From an uncultured Oceanospirillales bacterium (lineage in GTDB: Bacteria; Pseudomonadota; Gammaproteobacteria; Xanthomonadales; SZUA-36): a stretch of DNA of 64,000 nucleotides. Made by a program: the position numbers and the translations under genes. Below the pieces are notes generated by a model, which worked only from the letters and a program-made list of their open reading frames with translations, searched no databases and was not told the DNA's origin. Positions 37,204-46,959 of the stretch are shown piece after piece (position 1 is the stretch's first letter; the number at the start of each line of letters is the position of its first letter). The stretch covers positions 248,001 to 312,000 of the forward strand of contig CAJXKA010000001.1 in the NCBI GenBank assembly GCA_913055655.1, written 5' to 3'.

Positions 37204-37324
37204 TGGTGAGTAGTGAGTAGTGAGTAGTGAATAGCGAGGGCACTTCCGGGAGAGTTTTTTTGGTTTTCACCACTCACCACTCACCACTCACTACTCACCA
37301 CTCACCACTCACTACTCACCCACT
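37201..37324. repeat. Heptamer repeat array with two arms between upp and lysE-like gene
   Basis: Left arm 37201-37234 begins with the upp stop codon and then TGAGTAG three times and TGAATAG. Right arm 37266-37324 has the reverse-complement units CCACTCA and CTACTCA and includes the stop codon of the convergent LysE-like gene (37316-37318). A G/T-rich loop with a T7 run lies between. Same family as 8516-8670. Confidence 0.88.
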
Positions 37325-37933
37325 AACAGCCTGGAAGATCAGCCGCAATGCGAGTCCGATGAGGATGATGCCGAACAGGCGATCGACCCAGGTGCCGTGG
37401 CGTCTCAGCCAGGCCAGCCAGCCCGGCCGGGACAGCCCCCAGGCCACCAGCAAGTACCAGCCCGCGTCGATGACCATGGCCGTGCCCGCGTAAAGCGTGC
37501 GGGTCGCGGCCGAGGTCTCCGGCCCCACCACCTGGCTGAACAGGGCAAGGAAGAACACCGCGACCTTCGGGTTCAGGAACGCCACCAGGAAGCCGTCACG
37601 CGCGGCGCCGCGATGGTCAGGCGGCGCTGTTTCGGTGGCTTCGTTGGCGGGCCGGGACAGCAGCGCTTTCAGGCCCAGCCAGGCCAGCCACAACGCACCC
37701 GCCCACTGCAACGCGGCGAAGGCCGTCGGTGAGCGCGTCAGTAGCGCGGCGATGCCTGAAATACTGGCGAAGGCGTACAGCCCGATCGCCAGGCCGTGCG
37801 CCAGCGCCGCGACCGAACCCGCCGCACGCCCGCCGGCCAGGGTATGGCGGCTGACCACTGCCAGCGATGGCCCGGGCGACATGGCGCCGAGCGCGCACAA
37901 CATGGCCACGGCCGACCAGGCGGCGAACGTCAA
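37316..37933 (-). CDS. LysE/RhtB-family amino acid exporter
   Basis: 205 residues with six hydrophobic helices and the LysE motif MSPGPSLAVVSRHTLAGGR near residue 18. It probably exports an amino acid or related compound. Its stop codon lies inside the heptamer array, on the opposite strand from upp. GC and codon use are like the core genes. Confidence 0.88.
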   Translation of the reverse strand: MTFAAWSAVAMLCALGAMSPGPSLAVVSRHTLAGGRAAGSVAALAHGLAIGLYAFASISGIAALLTRSPTAFAALQWAGALWLAWLGLKALLSRPANEATETAPPDHRGAARDGFLVAFLNPKVAVFFLALFSQVVGPETSAATRTLYAGTAMVIDAGWYLLVAWGLSRPGWLAWLRRHGTWVDRLFGIILIGLALRLIFQAVSG

Positions 37934-38046
37934 GGGTCAGTCACGTGGAAAGCAGGCATCGCGCCATGCTACGGCAGTCCCGCCGTGCGCCACAAGCGAC
38001 CGCGAACCTGATAATCTCGGCCGCATTGAACGTGGGTCGAAAAACA

Positions 38047-38802
38047 ATGAAAACCAGAACCGGGGCCTTTCTTCTCCATCTCGCCATCAGCCTGGCCGTC
38101 CTCCTGCCCGTGCTGGGCTGGATCTTTTACGCCTGGTACCCGTGGCCCTATCCCGCGCTACAGGGCGCCTGGCCGATGCTGGGCATGCTGGTGCTTGCGC
38201 ACCTGGTGGTGGGGCCGGCGCTGACGGCGCTGGTCTACAAGCCCGGCAAGCGCGGCCTGGTGTTCGACCTGTGCGTGATCGGGGTCTTGCAACTGGCGGC
38301 GCTGGCCTGGGGTGTCCATGCCGTCGAACAGCGCCGGCCCGCCTGGCTGGTGTTCGCCGTGGACCGCTTGAATGTGCTCACCGCCGGTGAAGTGATGGGT
38401 CCGGCGCCGGTCGTCCCGAAGGCGCAGCGGGTGAACGGGCCGTTCCCGGTGTTCGCCGAGATGCCGGTGGGTGATGCGCGCCAGCGCCTGTTGCAGGAAA
38501 CCATGTTCGAAGGCCTGCCCGACCTGGAGCACCGCCCCGAATTCTGGCGACCCTGGGCCAGCGGCCAGGGCGTGATGCTGCGCGCGGCCCAGCCTGCAGA
38601 CGCGCTGGTGGAGGCCCGCCCAGGCGCGGCTGGCGCCGTGGAGCGCCTGGCCGAAAGCGCCGGTGTTCCGCGCGACCGGCTGGTATTCCTGCCCGTCATG
38701 GGGCGCGAGAGTGACGCGGCGGCGCTGCTGGACAGCGAAGACGCGACGCTGATCGGGCTGGTCCACGTCGATCCCTGGCTGGGTGACGACGCGGCGGAAT
38801 GA
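38047..38802 (+). CDS. TfpX/TfpZ-type pilin accessory protein
   Basis: 251 residues from ATG at 38047. The N terminus MKTRTGAFLLHLAISL and the following helices (LGWIFYAWYPWPY, PALTALVYKPGKRGLVFDL) match the TfpX/TfpZ family, which helps assembly of certain type IV pilins. A hydrophilic C-terminal domain of about 150 residues follows. No pilin gene is next to it, which is unusual. Confidence 0.82.
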   Translation: MKTRTGAFLLHLAISLAVLLPVLGWIFYAWYPWPYPALQGAWPMLGMLVLAHLVVGPALTALVYKPGKRGLVFDLCVIGVLQLAALAWGVHAVEQRRPAWLVFAVDRLNVLTAGEVMGPAPVVPKAQRVNGPFPVFAEMPVGDARQRLLQETMFEGLPDLEHRPEFWRPWASGQGVMLRAAQPADALVEARPGAAGAVERLAESAGVPRDRLVFLPVMGRESDAAALLDSEDATLIGLVHVDPWLGDDAAE

Positions 38803-38893
38803 TTTGCGACAAAGCGAATCCCGCCGGGACGAAATCCCCCGTCGAACCGATGGAAAGACGCGCGGAAAGCCGCGAAAGCCCTACAATGACCGC

Positions 38894-40003
38894 ATGAAAT
38901 TCAACCGTTTCCTTGAAAACCCGCACAAGCTGTTCTGGGTGCTGCACCTGGGCGGCTGGGCGTTCTGGGGCGTGTTCCTCAAGTACCTGTACACCACGCA
39001 GGTGCTGGGCGAGCAGCCGCCGGACTATTTTGCCTACGTGATGGTGATCAGCACCATCGGCATGCTGATCACGCTGGCGCTTCGTTACCTGTATCGATGG
39101 GTCATGGAGCGGCCGCTCTGGCTGCAGGCCGCGGCGTTCCTGGCCGGCACATCGCTGGCCGGCTACCTGTGGATGCATGCGCGCAGCTGGATCTTCATGA
39201 ACTACATCGAGGTGGACAAGGACTACAGCGCCTGGCTGGAGAAAATGGGGCCGGCCGCCGAGTTGTATGAAAAAGTGTCCTATGTGTCGACGTTCACGTC
39301 AGGTTGGACCGTGATGGCGGCCTGGAGCGTGCTGTACTTCGGCATGAAGTATCACCGCATTTTCCAGCGCGTGTCCGAGAGCGCGCTGAAGTCCGCGGCC
39401 ATGGCCCACGAGGCGCAGCTGAAAATGCTGCGCTACCAGCTCAACCCGCATTTCCTGTTCAATACGCTGAACGCGATCTCGACCCTGGTGCTGGAGAAAG
39501 ACACGGAGCTGGCCAACCGCATGGTCAACAAGCTGTCGCGTTTCCTGCGCTTTTCGCTCGATAACGACCCGATGCAGAAGGTCACCCTGGCGGAGGAACT
39601 GGAAGCGATCGGGCTGTATCTCGACATCGAGAAGGTGCGCTTCGAAGAGCGCCTGCAGCTGGTCGAAGACATCGAGCCCGCCGCCCGCAAGGCGCTGATC
39701 CCGAGCCTGTTGCTGCAGCCACTGGTGGAAAACGCCATCAAGTACGGCATCGCGCAGAAGGAAGACGGCGGCACGCTGAGCATCGCCGCGCGCGTGTTCA
39801 GCGGTGAGCTGCTGCTGGAACTGGCCGATGACGGGCCGGGCGTAGACCTGGAAAATGGCACCATTCCGGGCGCGAACGGCGTGGGCCTGCGCAATACGCG
39901 CGACCGGCTCCGCGAACTTTACGGTAACCGCCACGGCTTCCGCCTGGGCAGGACTGAGCCGCATGGCCTGACCATCAGTATCCGTATTCCCTACGAAACG
40001 TGA
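38894..40003 (+). CDS. LytS-type sensor histidine kinase
   Basis: 369 residues from the ATG at 38894. The first ~160 residues contain four membrane helices. The phosphoacceptor region is MLRYQLNPHFLFNTLNAI (His_kinase family PF06580), and the nucleotide site is LLLQPLVENAIKYGI followed by the glycine-rich NGVGLRNTRDRLRELYG. Such kinases normally pair with a LytTR response regulator encoded next door; here none is seen. TACAAT ends six bases before the ATG, so the mRNA may be leaderless. Confidence 0.9.
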   Translation: MKFNRFLENPHKLFWVLHLGGWAFWGVFLKYLYTTQVLGEQPPDYFAYVMVISTIGMLITLALRYLYRWVMERPLWLQAAAFLAGTSLAGYLWMHARSWIFMNYIEVDKDYSAWLEKMGPAAELYEKVSYVSTFTSGWTVMAAWSVLYFGMKYHRIFQRVSESALKSAAMAHEAQLKMLRYQLNPHFLFNTLNAISTLVLEKDTELANRMVNKLSRFLRFSLDNDPMQKVTLAEELEAIGLYLDIEKVRFEERLQLVEDIEPAARKALIPSLLLQPLVENAIKYGIAQKEDGGTLSIAARVFSGELLLELADDGPGVDLENGTIPGANGVGLRNTRDRLRELYGNRHGFRLGRTEPHGLTISIRIPYET

Positions 40004-40050
40004 CGCCGCGCGGGTAGAATACGCGGTTTCCTGCTGGTCGCCGCGTTCCC

Positions 40051-41208
40051 GTGAAAGTTCTCCACATCGGAAAATATTTTTCGCCGTTCAGGGGTGGGGT
40101 CGAGACCTACCTGCTGGACGCGATGAACGCGCTTTCGCGGCGCGGCGTGGAATGCGCCGCGCTGGTGCACGATCACGAACGCTCCTGGCGGGGTCGGGCG
40201 GAATCTCACGGTGACGCCGATGCCCGCTTCCAGGTGCACCGCTCGGCGACTTGGTTCACGCTGTTCTTCACCCCGTTCAGCCCCGGTTTTCGTGCTGACC
40301 TGGCACGGCTGCTGGACACGTTCCAGCCCGATATCATTCACGTGCACCTGCCGAACCCGTCTGTGGTCTGGCTGCTGACGCTGCGACAGGCGCGCGACAT
40401 CCCACTGGTCGTCCACTGGCATTCGGACGTCATTACCGCCGCCCAGGGCCCCGTCATGAAGGCCCTGTATGCACTCTACCGCCCGCTGGAACGTCGATTG
40501 CTGGATCGCGCAGCCGCCGTGGTGGCGACTTCGCGTTCCTACCTGGAGAGTAGCCAGTCGCTGCAGGCCTTCCCGGAAAAGTGCCACGTTGTGCCCCTGG
40601 GCCTGGACACGGCACGTTTCGAGGCCCTCCCGGTGCCGGCACGTCCCGCGAAACTCCGTGACGATGCCATGAACGTACTCGCCGTGGGCCGGCTGACGTA
40701 CTACAAGGGCTTCGGCTACCTGGTGCGCGCCCTGGCCGACGCGCCGGGCGTACACGTCCACCTGGTGGGCAAGGGCGAACTCAGGCGTGAGCTGAAAGCG
40801 TTGGCGAAGCAGGTCGGCGTCGAGCGCAGGATCACGTTCCATGGTCCGCTCGACGATGTCGACCTGGGTGCGCTGCTGGCCCATTGCGATTGCCTGTGCC
40901 TGCCCTCGGTGGAGCGTACCGAGGCCTTCGGGCTGGTGCTGCTGGAGGCGATGTATTTCGGCCGGGCCACCGTGTCCAGCGCAATGCGGGGTTCCGGCAT
41001 GGACTGGGTGGTCGAGGACGGCGTGACCGGCATCAAGGTGCCACCGGCCGATGCGCGTGCCCTGGCAGGCGCACTGGCGACACTGCGGGATGACCCGGCG
41101 CTGGCCGCGCGCCTGGGGCAGGGTGGCCGTACCCGGTTCGATTCAACCTTCACCATCGATCGATCGGTTGACGCGCTTGTCGATGTCTACCGGAAGGTGT
41201 CGTCATGA
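40051..41208 (+). CDS. GT4-family glycosyltransferase
   Basis: 385 residues from GTG at 40051. The GT-B fold shows GGVETYLLDAMNALSRRG in the N-terminal domain and VGRLTYYKGFGYLVRAL and RTEAFGLVLLEAMYFG in the C-terminal domain; the last is the E-x7-E motif of GT4 retaining enzymes. TAGAAT at 40015-40020 may be the -10 box. It opens the second polysaccharide region and overlaps the next gene by 4 bp. Confidence 0.92.
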   Translation: MKVLHIGKYFSPFRGGVETYLLDAMNALSRRGVECAALVHDHERSWRGRAESHGDADARFQVHRSATWFTLFFTPFSPGFRADLARLLDTFQPDIIHVHLPNPSVVWLLTLRQARDIPLVVHWHSDVITAAQGPVMKALYALYRPLERRLLDRAAAVVATSRSYLESSQSLQAFPEKCHVVPLGLDTARFEALPVPARPAKLRDDAMNVLAVGRLTYYKGFGYLVRALADAPGVHVHLVGKGELRRELKALAKQVGVERRITFHGPLDDVDLGALLAHCDCLCLPSVERTEAFGLVLLEAMYFGRATVSSAMRGSGMDWVVEDGVTGIKVPPADARALAGALATLRDDPALAARLGQGGRTRFDSTFTIDRSVDALVDVYRKVSS

Positions 41209-41897
41209 CCGCGTTCACCGATCCCGGCTGCCTGGTCGTCATTCCGGCGCATAACGAGGCGCATGACATCGCCCGGGTGGTGACCGAAGTGCGCGAAATT
41301 CACGGCCTGGATGTCGCGGTCGTGGATGATGCCAGCCAGGACAATACGGTGAAGCGTGCACGCGCCGCTGGCGCGCAGGTCCTGCCGCTGTCGGTGCAGC
41401 TGGGGGCGTGGGGCGCGACCCAGGCCGGCATGCGCTACGCGCTTCGCCACGGGTACGAGCGCGTCCTGACCATGGACGCCGACGGCCAGCACGAGGCGGT
41501 CTGGATTCCCAACCTGCTGTCGCCGGTCATCAAAGGTGACGCGGATGTCACGATTGGATGCTGTGTTCGCCGCGGGTCGCGCATGCGCAAAATCGCCTGG
41601 CGTATCCTGAAGGCTGTTTCCGGGCTGACACGCGAGGATATTACCTCCGGGTTCCGTGCCTATAACCGCACCGCGTTCCGGCTGCTGGCCTCGCGCGAGG
41701 CGACCCTGCTGGAGTACCAGGATGTCGGCGTGCTGGTGCTGCTGCGCAACGCCGGGCTGGATACCCACGACGTGGAGGTTACAATGCTTCCCCGGCGCAG
41801 TGGCACATCACGGGTGTACCATTCCTGGTTCGCGGTGATGTACTACATGTGCCACACGATTTTGCTGGGGATCAGCAAGCGCCGGGTCCGCCGGTGA
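41205..41897 (+). CDS. GT2-family glycosyltransferase (DPM-like)
   Basis: 230 residues with VVIPAHNEAHDIARVV, VVDDASQDNTV and the metal motif MDADGQH (about residue 91). The size and EDITSGFRAYNR match polyprenyl-phosphate sugar transferases that charge a lipid carrier. It is followed by a DUF2304 protein, a common pairing. The ATG overlaps the GT4 stop. Confidence 0.92.
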   Translation: MTAFTDPGCLVVIPAHNEAHDIARVVTEVREIHGLDVAVVDDASQDNTVKRARAAGAQVLPLSVQLGAWGATQAGMRYALRHGYERVLTMDADGQHEAVWIPNLLSPVIKGDADVTIGCCVRRGSRMRKIAWRILKAVSGLTREDITSGFRAYNRTAFRLLASREATLLEYQDVGVLVLLRNAGLDTHDVEVTMLPRRSGTSRVYHSWFAVMYYMCHTILLGISKRRVRR

Positions 41898-41937
41898 CTG
41901 GACACGACGCCCCGGCCGTCAATCACGGACACTGAAC

Positions 41938-42327
41938 ATGCTGTCATGGGTCACCGGGGCCATTGGCCTCGCCGCCGCCATCACCATTATCGTGCTGATC
42001 CGCAAGGATCACCTGCACGTGCGCTACGGCATCTGGTGGATTGCGGTGGCCGCGGTTTTCGTGGTCGTCGGACTTTACCCCGGTATTGTCGATCACCTGG
42101 CCGCACGCCTGGGCATTGCCTACGGGCCGGTACTGGCGCTGACCGTTGGCCTGACAGTGTTCGTGATCAAGATCCTCACCATCGACATCGCACGTTCACG
42201 CGACGAAACCCGGATTGTCCGGCTGGTGCAGCGTATTGCCATCCTGGAGTCCGAAGTCGACCAGTTGAAACGGGAAGCCCGCGACCGGGCGGAGGGCGTC
42301 GAAGAAGGCGCTGAACGCGGGGAATGA
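41938..42327 (+). CDS. DUF2304 family membrane protein
   Basis: 129 residues with three hydrophobic helices, then a helical hydrophilic tail (RIVRLVQRIAILESEVDQLK). The family is typically encoded beside DPM-like GT2 genes and is thought to assist them. It overlaps the next gene by ATGA. Confidence 0.87.
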   Translation: MLSWVTGAIGLAAAITIIVLIRKDHLHVRYGIWWIAVAAVFVVVGLYPGIVDHLAARLGIAYGPVLALTVGLTVFVIKILTIDIARSRDETRIVRLVQRIAILESEVDQLKREARDRAEGVEEGAERGE

Positions 42328-44930
42328 CCCTGGCGCTGCTGGCCGGACTGCTCGTTCCCTGGGTTGTCGGCACGGCGGCGATGGTCGCCATCGGGCCGCG
42401 TTGGCCGGTCGCACCGTGGTTTCGGCGGCTGGGCTATGGGTTTTTCTTAGGGATGGTCGCGGTGGCGTTCGCCATTCGCCTGTCTGCGCACCTGGCCGGC
42501 GGGTTGTCTGCTGGCTGGGCCTGGGTGACCCTGGCGGTTCTGGGCATTGTTGCTGTTTTCGGTGCCTGGTGGCGCAACCGGCGGTCGGGTGGTATTACCA
42601 TTCCGTATTCACCTGGCGCCGACCATCCGACCAGAAGCGTGATTGTTGCGGTGTTGATGATCGGCATCGGGGCGCACCTGCTCCTGTCAGCAATTGAGAT
42701 CATCGCGCTGCCCCTGTTTCCCTGGGATGCCTGGACAGTTTGGGCGTTTCGCGCAAAGGCCTGGTTCCTGAACGGGGCGATTTTCGATTTCGTCAACCTG
42801 GGGCAGTGGCTGTCGACCGATGACGCGGGCATTTACACGCAACCGGCATTGTCCTACCCGCTGTTGCCGTCAATCCTGCCGCTCTGGGCAGCCATGGCCC
42901 TGGGGCAGTGGCACGAAGCATTAATCAATGTTCCGGTGGTCTTCTGCGGCCTCGCCATCGTACTCGGGCTGTATGGGCAGTCCCGCGCGGTCGGCGTCCG
43001 CCAGGGGTTGGCGCTGCTCGGCGTGTTCCTGCTGGTATCGACCCCGATTTTCGCCACGCACCTTTCGCTGGGCGGCTATGCCGATATCTGGCTGGCGGGT
43101 TTTGCCGGCCTGGGTTTCGTATCGCTGATGGTCGGCACGATCCACGGGGAACGGTCAGCGACCTGGCTGGGCCTGCTGATGCTTGCGCTGGGCCTGCTGG
43201 TCAAGGCAGAAGGATTCGTCTGGATGGCGGCCGGGCTGGCCTACGTGCTGCTGACCGCTTTACCCGCGCGGAAGGGACTGGCGCTGGTGGCCACCGCGCT
43301 GGTCGCAGTTGCCGTGGTGCTCTGGTGGCAACCCGGCACCTTTGAACTGCCGGGCGTGGGCCGGGTCGGCGTCGAGAACGGCGCGATCCATGTGCCGCTC
43401 AAGGGTGCCATTCCGTTTGCCGCGAACATGGTGGGCGACGCTTACCTGCAGAACATTTTCGTGCGCGATAACTGGCACCTGGCCTGGCTGGCGCTGACGA
43501 TCCTGGTGCCGCTTTGTGGGTTCGTCGACCGACCGTCGCGTCGTGCGACGCTGACGTTCATCGGGCTCGCCGGGCTGGCGCAGGTGCTGATCTTCGGGTT
43601 TACCGCGCAGGGCGCCTGGGCGGAAGACTACACCGCCATCAACCGCCTGCCGCTGCATGTCTATCCCGCGGTGGTCTTCGCCGGCATGGTGCTGGCCGAG
43701 CGCCTGCTGTGCCGCCATGGCGCGAAGGGCGGGCGGGTGCGTATCGGCGGCCGGCGCCGCATGCTGGTGGTCCTGGGCGGGGCGCTTGTCACCACGCTGG
43801 TGCTGCTGGCGGGCTGGCTCTGGGTCTCGACCGCCGAAGACGGCGGGCCGCCCGACGCCTTGCCGTTGTCAGGGCTTTCTTTCGTGGTCGGCCAGGGACA
43901 GTCTGGCGCCGACGGGTACGTAATTGAGCAGTACGGCGATGGCGTCGCCCTGTTGTCGTCCGGCCCGGTGAGCATCGACGCGGACCGCCTGGACCTGCTG
44001 GTGCTGAACCTGCGGATGCAGGCGGTCATCGACGACCCCAACCGGGCGCCGGCGTTTTTCTGGCGCCGCCAGGACGAGGAGGAGACCGTGTCACGCCTGA
44101 CCCTGCTGGGTGGCGATGAACTGGTTGACCTCAAAACGTCCGAAGATTGGCATGGCACAGTCACAGAAGTCGGCTTCCTTGTGCTGGAAGACGCGGGGCC
44201 TGCAGTCACGATCAGCGGATTGCGACTGGAGAACAGCGAGCCGATGACCGTCGCCCGGCTGCTGGCCGGCGAGTGGTTCGGTTATGAGCCCTGGACACAG
44301 CGTTCCGCGCACTCACTGACGGGGGGGGAGGAGCGCCAGCACGCGCCACTACCGGCGCTGGTGTCGGTGTTTGTGCTGTTGACGGCGGGCCTGGCGGCCT
44401 GGCTGGGGCCCCGGGGGCGTCGTGTCGAGTTGGTGATGATCGCCATCCTGGCGGGTTGGGTGATGCTGGATATTCGTTGGTTGGGTAACCGCCTGCAGCG
44501 GGCGGAGAAGTCCCTCGCGTCACTCTCGCTGTCCGTGGAGTCGCGGTTGTCCGACCCGGAGCTGACGCGGCTGGATCCCTGGATCTCCCGAATCCTGGAC
44601 GGTTTACCGGATGAACATCCGCAGCGGATCCTGGTACTTTCCGATCCGGAAGAGCCCAAGTATTACGCCTGGCGCAGCAAGTACCAGTTGTTGCCGCATA
44701 ATGCCGCGGTTTTCCCGCGGCTGCCGTCGCCGGAGCAGGTTGAAGGGGTGGATTTCATCATGGTCATCGGCGACTTCATGGACCCCTCGAAGGCCAGTGC
44801 CGGTGTGCGCGAGCGGGTTGCGGCGCTGCCGCTCGACCCCGCGGTCATTCGCCGAACGCAGCTGGTGAGCGTCACGCCTCACGGGATGCTGCTGGCGGTG
44901 CCGAAACCGGTAGGTGACACGCGGCCCTAG
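42324..44930 (+). CDS. Large polytopic membrane protein of polysaccharide region
   Basis: 868 residues. The first ~500 residues contain roughly ten hydrophobic helices with large loops, one with PLFPWDAWTVWAFRAKAW near residue 130. This resembles membrane glycosyltransferases of the GT-C type. After about residue 640 come two more helices and a soluble end with LVLSDPEEPKYYAWRSKYQL. The last part looks like the periplasmic domain. A role as transferase using a lipid-linked sugar from the DPM-like enzyme is an inference. Its 3' end overlaps the convergent GT4 gene by 4 bp. Confidence 0.65.
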   Translation: MTLALLAGLLVPWVVGTAAMVAIGPRWPVAPWFRRLGYGFFLGMVAVAFAIRLSAHLAGGLSAGWAWVTLAVLGIVAVFGAWWRNRRSGGITIPYSPGADHPTRSVIVAVLMIGIGAHLLLSAIEIIALPLFPWDAWTVWAFRAKAWFLNGAIFDFVNLGQWLSTDDAGIYTQPALSYPLLPSILPLWAAMALGQWHEALINVPVVFCGLAIVLGLYGQSRAVGVRQGLALLGVFLLVSTPIFATHLSLGGYADIWLAGFAGLGFVSLMVGTIHGERSATWLGLLMLALGLLVKAEGFVWMAAGLAYVLLTALPARKGLALVATALVAVAVVLWWQPGTFELPGVGRVGVENGAIHVPLKGAIPFAANMVGDAYLQNIFVRDNWHLAWLALTILVPLCGFVDRPSRRATLTFIGLAGLAQVLIFGFTAQGAWAEDYTAINRLPLHVYPAVVFAGMVLAERLLCRHGAKGGRVRIGGRRRMLVVLGGALVTTLVLLAGWLWVSTAEDGGPPDALPLSGLSFVVGQGQSGADGYVIEQYGDGVALLSSGPVSIDADRLDLLVLNLRMQAVIDDPNRAPAFFWRRQDEEETVSRLTLLGGDELVDLKTSEDWHGTVTEVGFLVLEDAGPAVTISGLRLENSEPMTVARLLAGEWFGYEPWTQRSAHSLTGGEERQHAPLPALVSVFVLLTAGLAAWLGPRGRRVELVMIAILAGWVMLDIRWLGNRLQRAEKSLASLSLSVESRLSDPELTRLDPWISRILDGLPDEHPQRILVLSDPEEPKYYAWRSKYQLLPHNAAVFPRLPSPEQVEGVDFIMVIGDFMDPSKASAGVRERVAALPLDPAVIRRTQLVSVTPHGMLLAVPKPVGDTRP

Positions 44931-46036
44931 GGCGCGACAAAGCGGGCAAAGGCCTCGTCGAATGTCGCCACGTTGAATCGTTGTGCGCGCTGTTCGCATT
45001 CCGCCTGCATCGCGCGGGCGGTTTCCCGCGACATAACCTGGACGGCGTTGATGATTGCTTCCGTGGCACTTTCTCCTGTCTCCAGGTTCGCCGGCGGGAT
45101 CAGGATTCCAGTACGGCCATCGGCGACGGTCTCGAGCAGGCCACCCTCGGCGACACCGATCACGGGCTTCCCCGCCGCCATGGACTCCACTGGTGACATG
45201 CCGAAATCTTCGTCGCGCGGCAGGTAAAGCGTCGCCCGGCAGCGGCCGACCAGTTCACGCAGTGCCGCTTTCGACTGCCAGCCGGTGAATCGGATATTGT
45301 CCAGGCCCGCTGCGCGGCTGCGGAGCTCGGTTTCCTGGCTGCCGCCGGACGCAATCACGAGTTTTTTTCCGGGCATCTGGCTGAAGGCATCGACCAGGCG
45401 GTCGACGCGCTTGTAGGGTTCCAGTCTTGCCGTCGACAGGAAATAGCCCTCGTCGTCGATCCAGTGGTAATTGGCCGTGTCCACCGGCGGGTGGATGATC
45501 TCGGAGTGGTCGACGCCCAGGTGGTCACGAAGCCGCCGCGCAACATTTTCCGAATTGACCGCGATGCGGTCCATGCACCTGATCGCAGTTTCATACCGGC
45601 GACGCACATGCGCCGCAAGGCGGCGGAGCAGGGGACGTTGCCATTGCAATGCCTCGGCCTGGTAGTGCGACTCCAGGTCATAGGCGAAGCGGGGTGGCGT
45701 ATGGCAATAGTAAAGGTTGCGGTCACCGCCGCGATGCACCACGCCGACCGGAGCGTAAACCCCGCTGAAAACCGCCGTGTCATACCCGACAAGGAACTTG
45801 CCACGATGGTCGAATGCGGCCATGGTCTTCAGTCCCTGCCACCCGCGCTTTCGGGTGGCCGAGGTCAGCGAGCGGTATCGTCCCTGCGGCAATGCGCTGG
45901 CCGGAAACTGTTTACCGTCGATAAATCCCGCCACCAGTTCGAATTCGCGAAACCGGTCGATGACGTGCAGGGAGAGGGCCTCGGCCCCGCCTTCCACCAG
46001 CAGGAAATCGTAGATGAACGCGTTTCTGGCAGTCAT
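44927..46036 (-). CDS. GT4-family glycosyltransferase
   Basis: 369 residues from the ATG at 46036 (MTARNAFIYDFLLVEGGAE); an ATG 24 bases further upstream is less likely. The C-terminal domain has STARLEPYKRVDRLVDAF and EDFGMSPVESMAAGKPVIG with the E-x7-E pattern. The mid-domain TPPRFAYDLESHYQAEA is typical of mannosyl/rhamnosyl transferases of this kind. The donor is unknown. It lies convergent to the large membrane protein and divergent to the exporter. Confidence 0.9.
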   Translation of the reverse strand: MTARNAFIYDFLLVEGGAEALSLHVIDRFREFELVAGFIDGKQFPASALPQGRYRSLTSATRKRGWQGLKTMAAFDHRGKFLVGYDTAVFSGVYAPVGVVHRGGDRNLYYCHTPPRFAYDLESHYQAEALQWQRPLLRRLAAHVRRRYETAIRCMDRIAVNSENVARRLRDHLGVDHSEIIHPPVDTANYHWIDDEGYFLSTARLEPYKRVDRLVDAFSQMPGKKLVIASGGSQETELRSRAAGLDNIRFTGWQSKAALRELVGRCRATLYLPRDEDFGMSPVESMAAGKPVIGVAEGGLLETVADGRTGILIPPANLETGESATEAIINAVQVMSRETARAMQAECEQRAQRFNVATFDEAFARFVAP

Positions 46037-46179
46037 ACGTCGGTTGGCACAGGGCCTCAAATCGGTCGGGCCTGCATCATACCGGACCCGCGACGGGGCT
46101 GAACTTGTGGCCGCAATGCTGGATAATCCGCCCCGGACGAATCACGCTGCATCACAGCCCGGATTTTCGGAGACCACGT

Positions 46180-46959
46180 TTGCTCACACTTACCAGCCGC
46201 CAGTTTTGGGATGTCTTTTTCACCAAGCTGAAATTTAACCTGAAATCGGAAGGTTCCAAGACCTACCTGGGCTACCTGTGGTGGTTGCTCGAACCCGCCC
46301 TGTTCGTCGCAACCATGTACATCGTGTTCGGCATTCTGCTGCAATTACGTTCCGATGACTTCCTGGCTTTCCTGATTTGCGGCCAGGTGGCGTTCTCATG
46401 GTTTTCGCGCAGTGTTTCACATTGTTCGGGTGCCCTGATGGATGGTCGCGGCATTATTAACCAGGTGGCGATCCCGAAACCTTTTTTTCCCTTGCTGGTG
46501 ATTGGCCAGGATCTCGTGAAACAGTTGCTGGTCTTCCTGATGACCTTTCTGTTTCTCTTGTTTCTCAATCTTGACCCGACGTACGTGTGGTTTGCGCTCC
46601 TGCCCGTGATCGCGACGCAGCTCCTGATGATTATTGCCGTGGGCCTGTTCACCGCAGCCATCGTACCGCCAGTACCCGATTTCAAGTTCCTGATCGGCAC
46701 CGGCCTGATGATCATGATGTGGGGGTCGGGCATTTTCTACAGTTATGAACAAGTACTGCTGCCTGAACATCGCGAAATTTTCCTGATGAACCCGATGGCC
46801 AACCTCATCAAGAATTACCGCCAGGTGATTCTCGACAACCAGTGGCCGGACTGGGCGGCGCTGGGCACGATAGCGATCTGCTCGTTCGTGTTTATCGTTG
46901 TAATGGTTGGCGTCTATCGCCGCTTTGACACCGCCTACGCGCGCCTGGTCGTGCAATGA
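46180..46959 (+). CDS. wzm: ABC-2 polysaccharide export permease (Wzm-like)
   Basis: 259 residues from a TTG at 46180, chosen because GGAG lies seven bases upstream; an ATG at 46105 would add 25 residues that do not resemble the family. Six hydrophobic helices, with YLGYLWWLLEPALFVATMYIV near the start, a typical ABC-2 feature. It exports an O-antigen-like or capsular polymer together with the ATPase encoded 4 bp downstream. Confidence 0.88.
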   Translation: MLTLTSRQFWDVFFTKLKFNLKSEGSKTYLGYLWWLLEPALFVATMYIVFGILLQLRSDDFLAFLICGQVAFSWFSRSVSHCSGALMDGRGIINQVAIPKPFFPLLVIGQDLVKQLLVFLMTFLFLLFLNLDPTYVWFALLPVIATQLLMIIAVGLFTAAIVPPVPDFKFLIGTGLMIMMWGSGIFYSYEQVLLPEHREIFLMNPMANLIKNYRQVILDNQWPDWAALGTIAICSFVFIVVMVGVYRRFDTAYARLVVQ

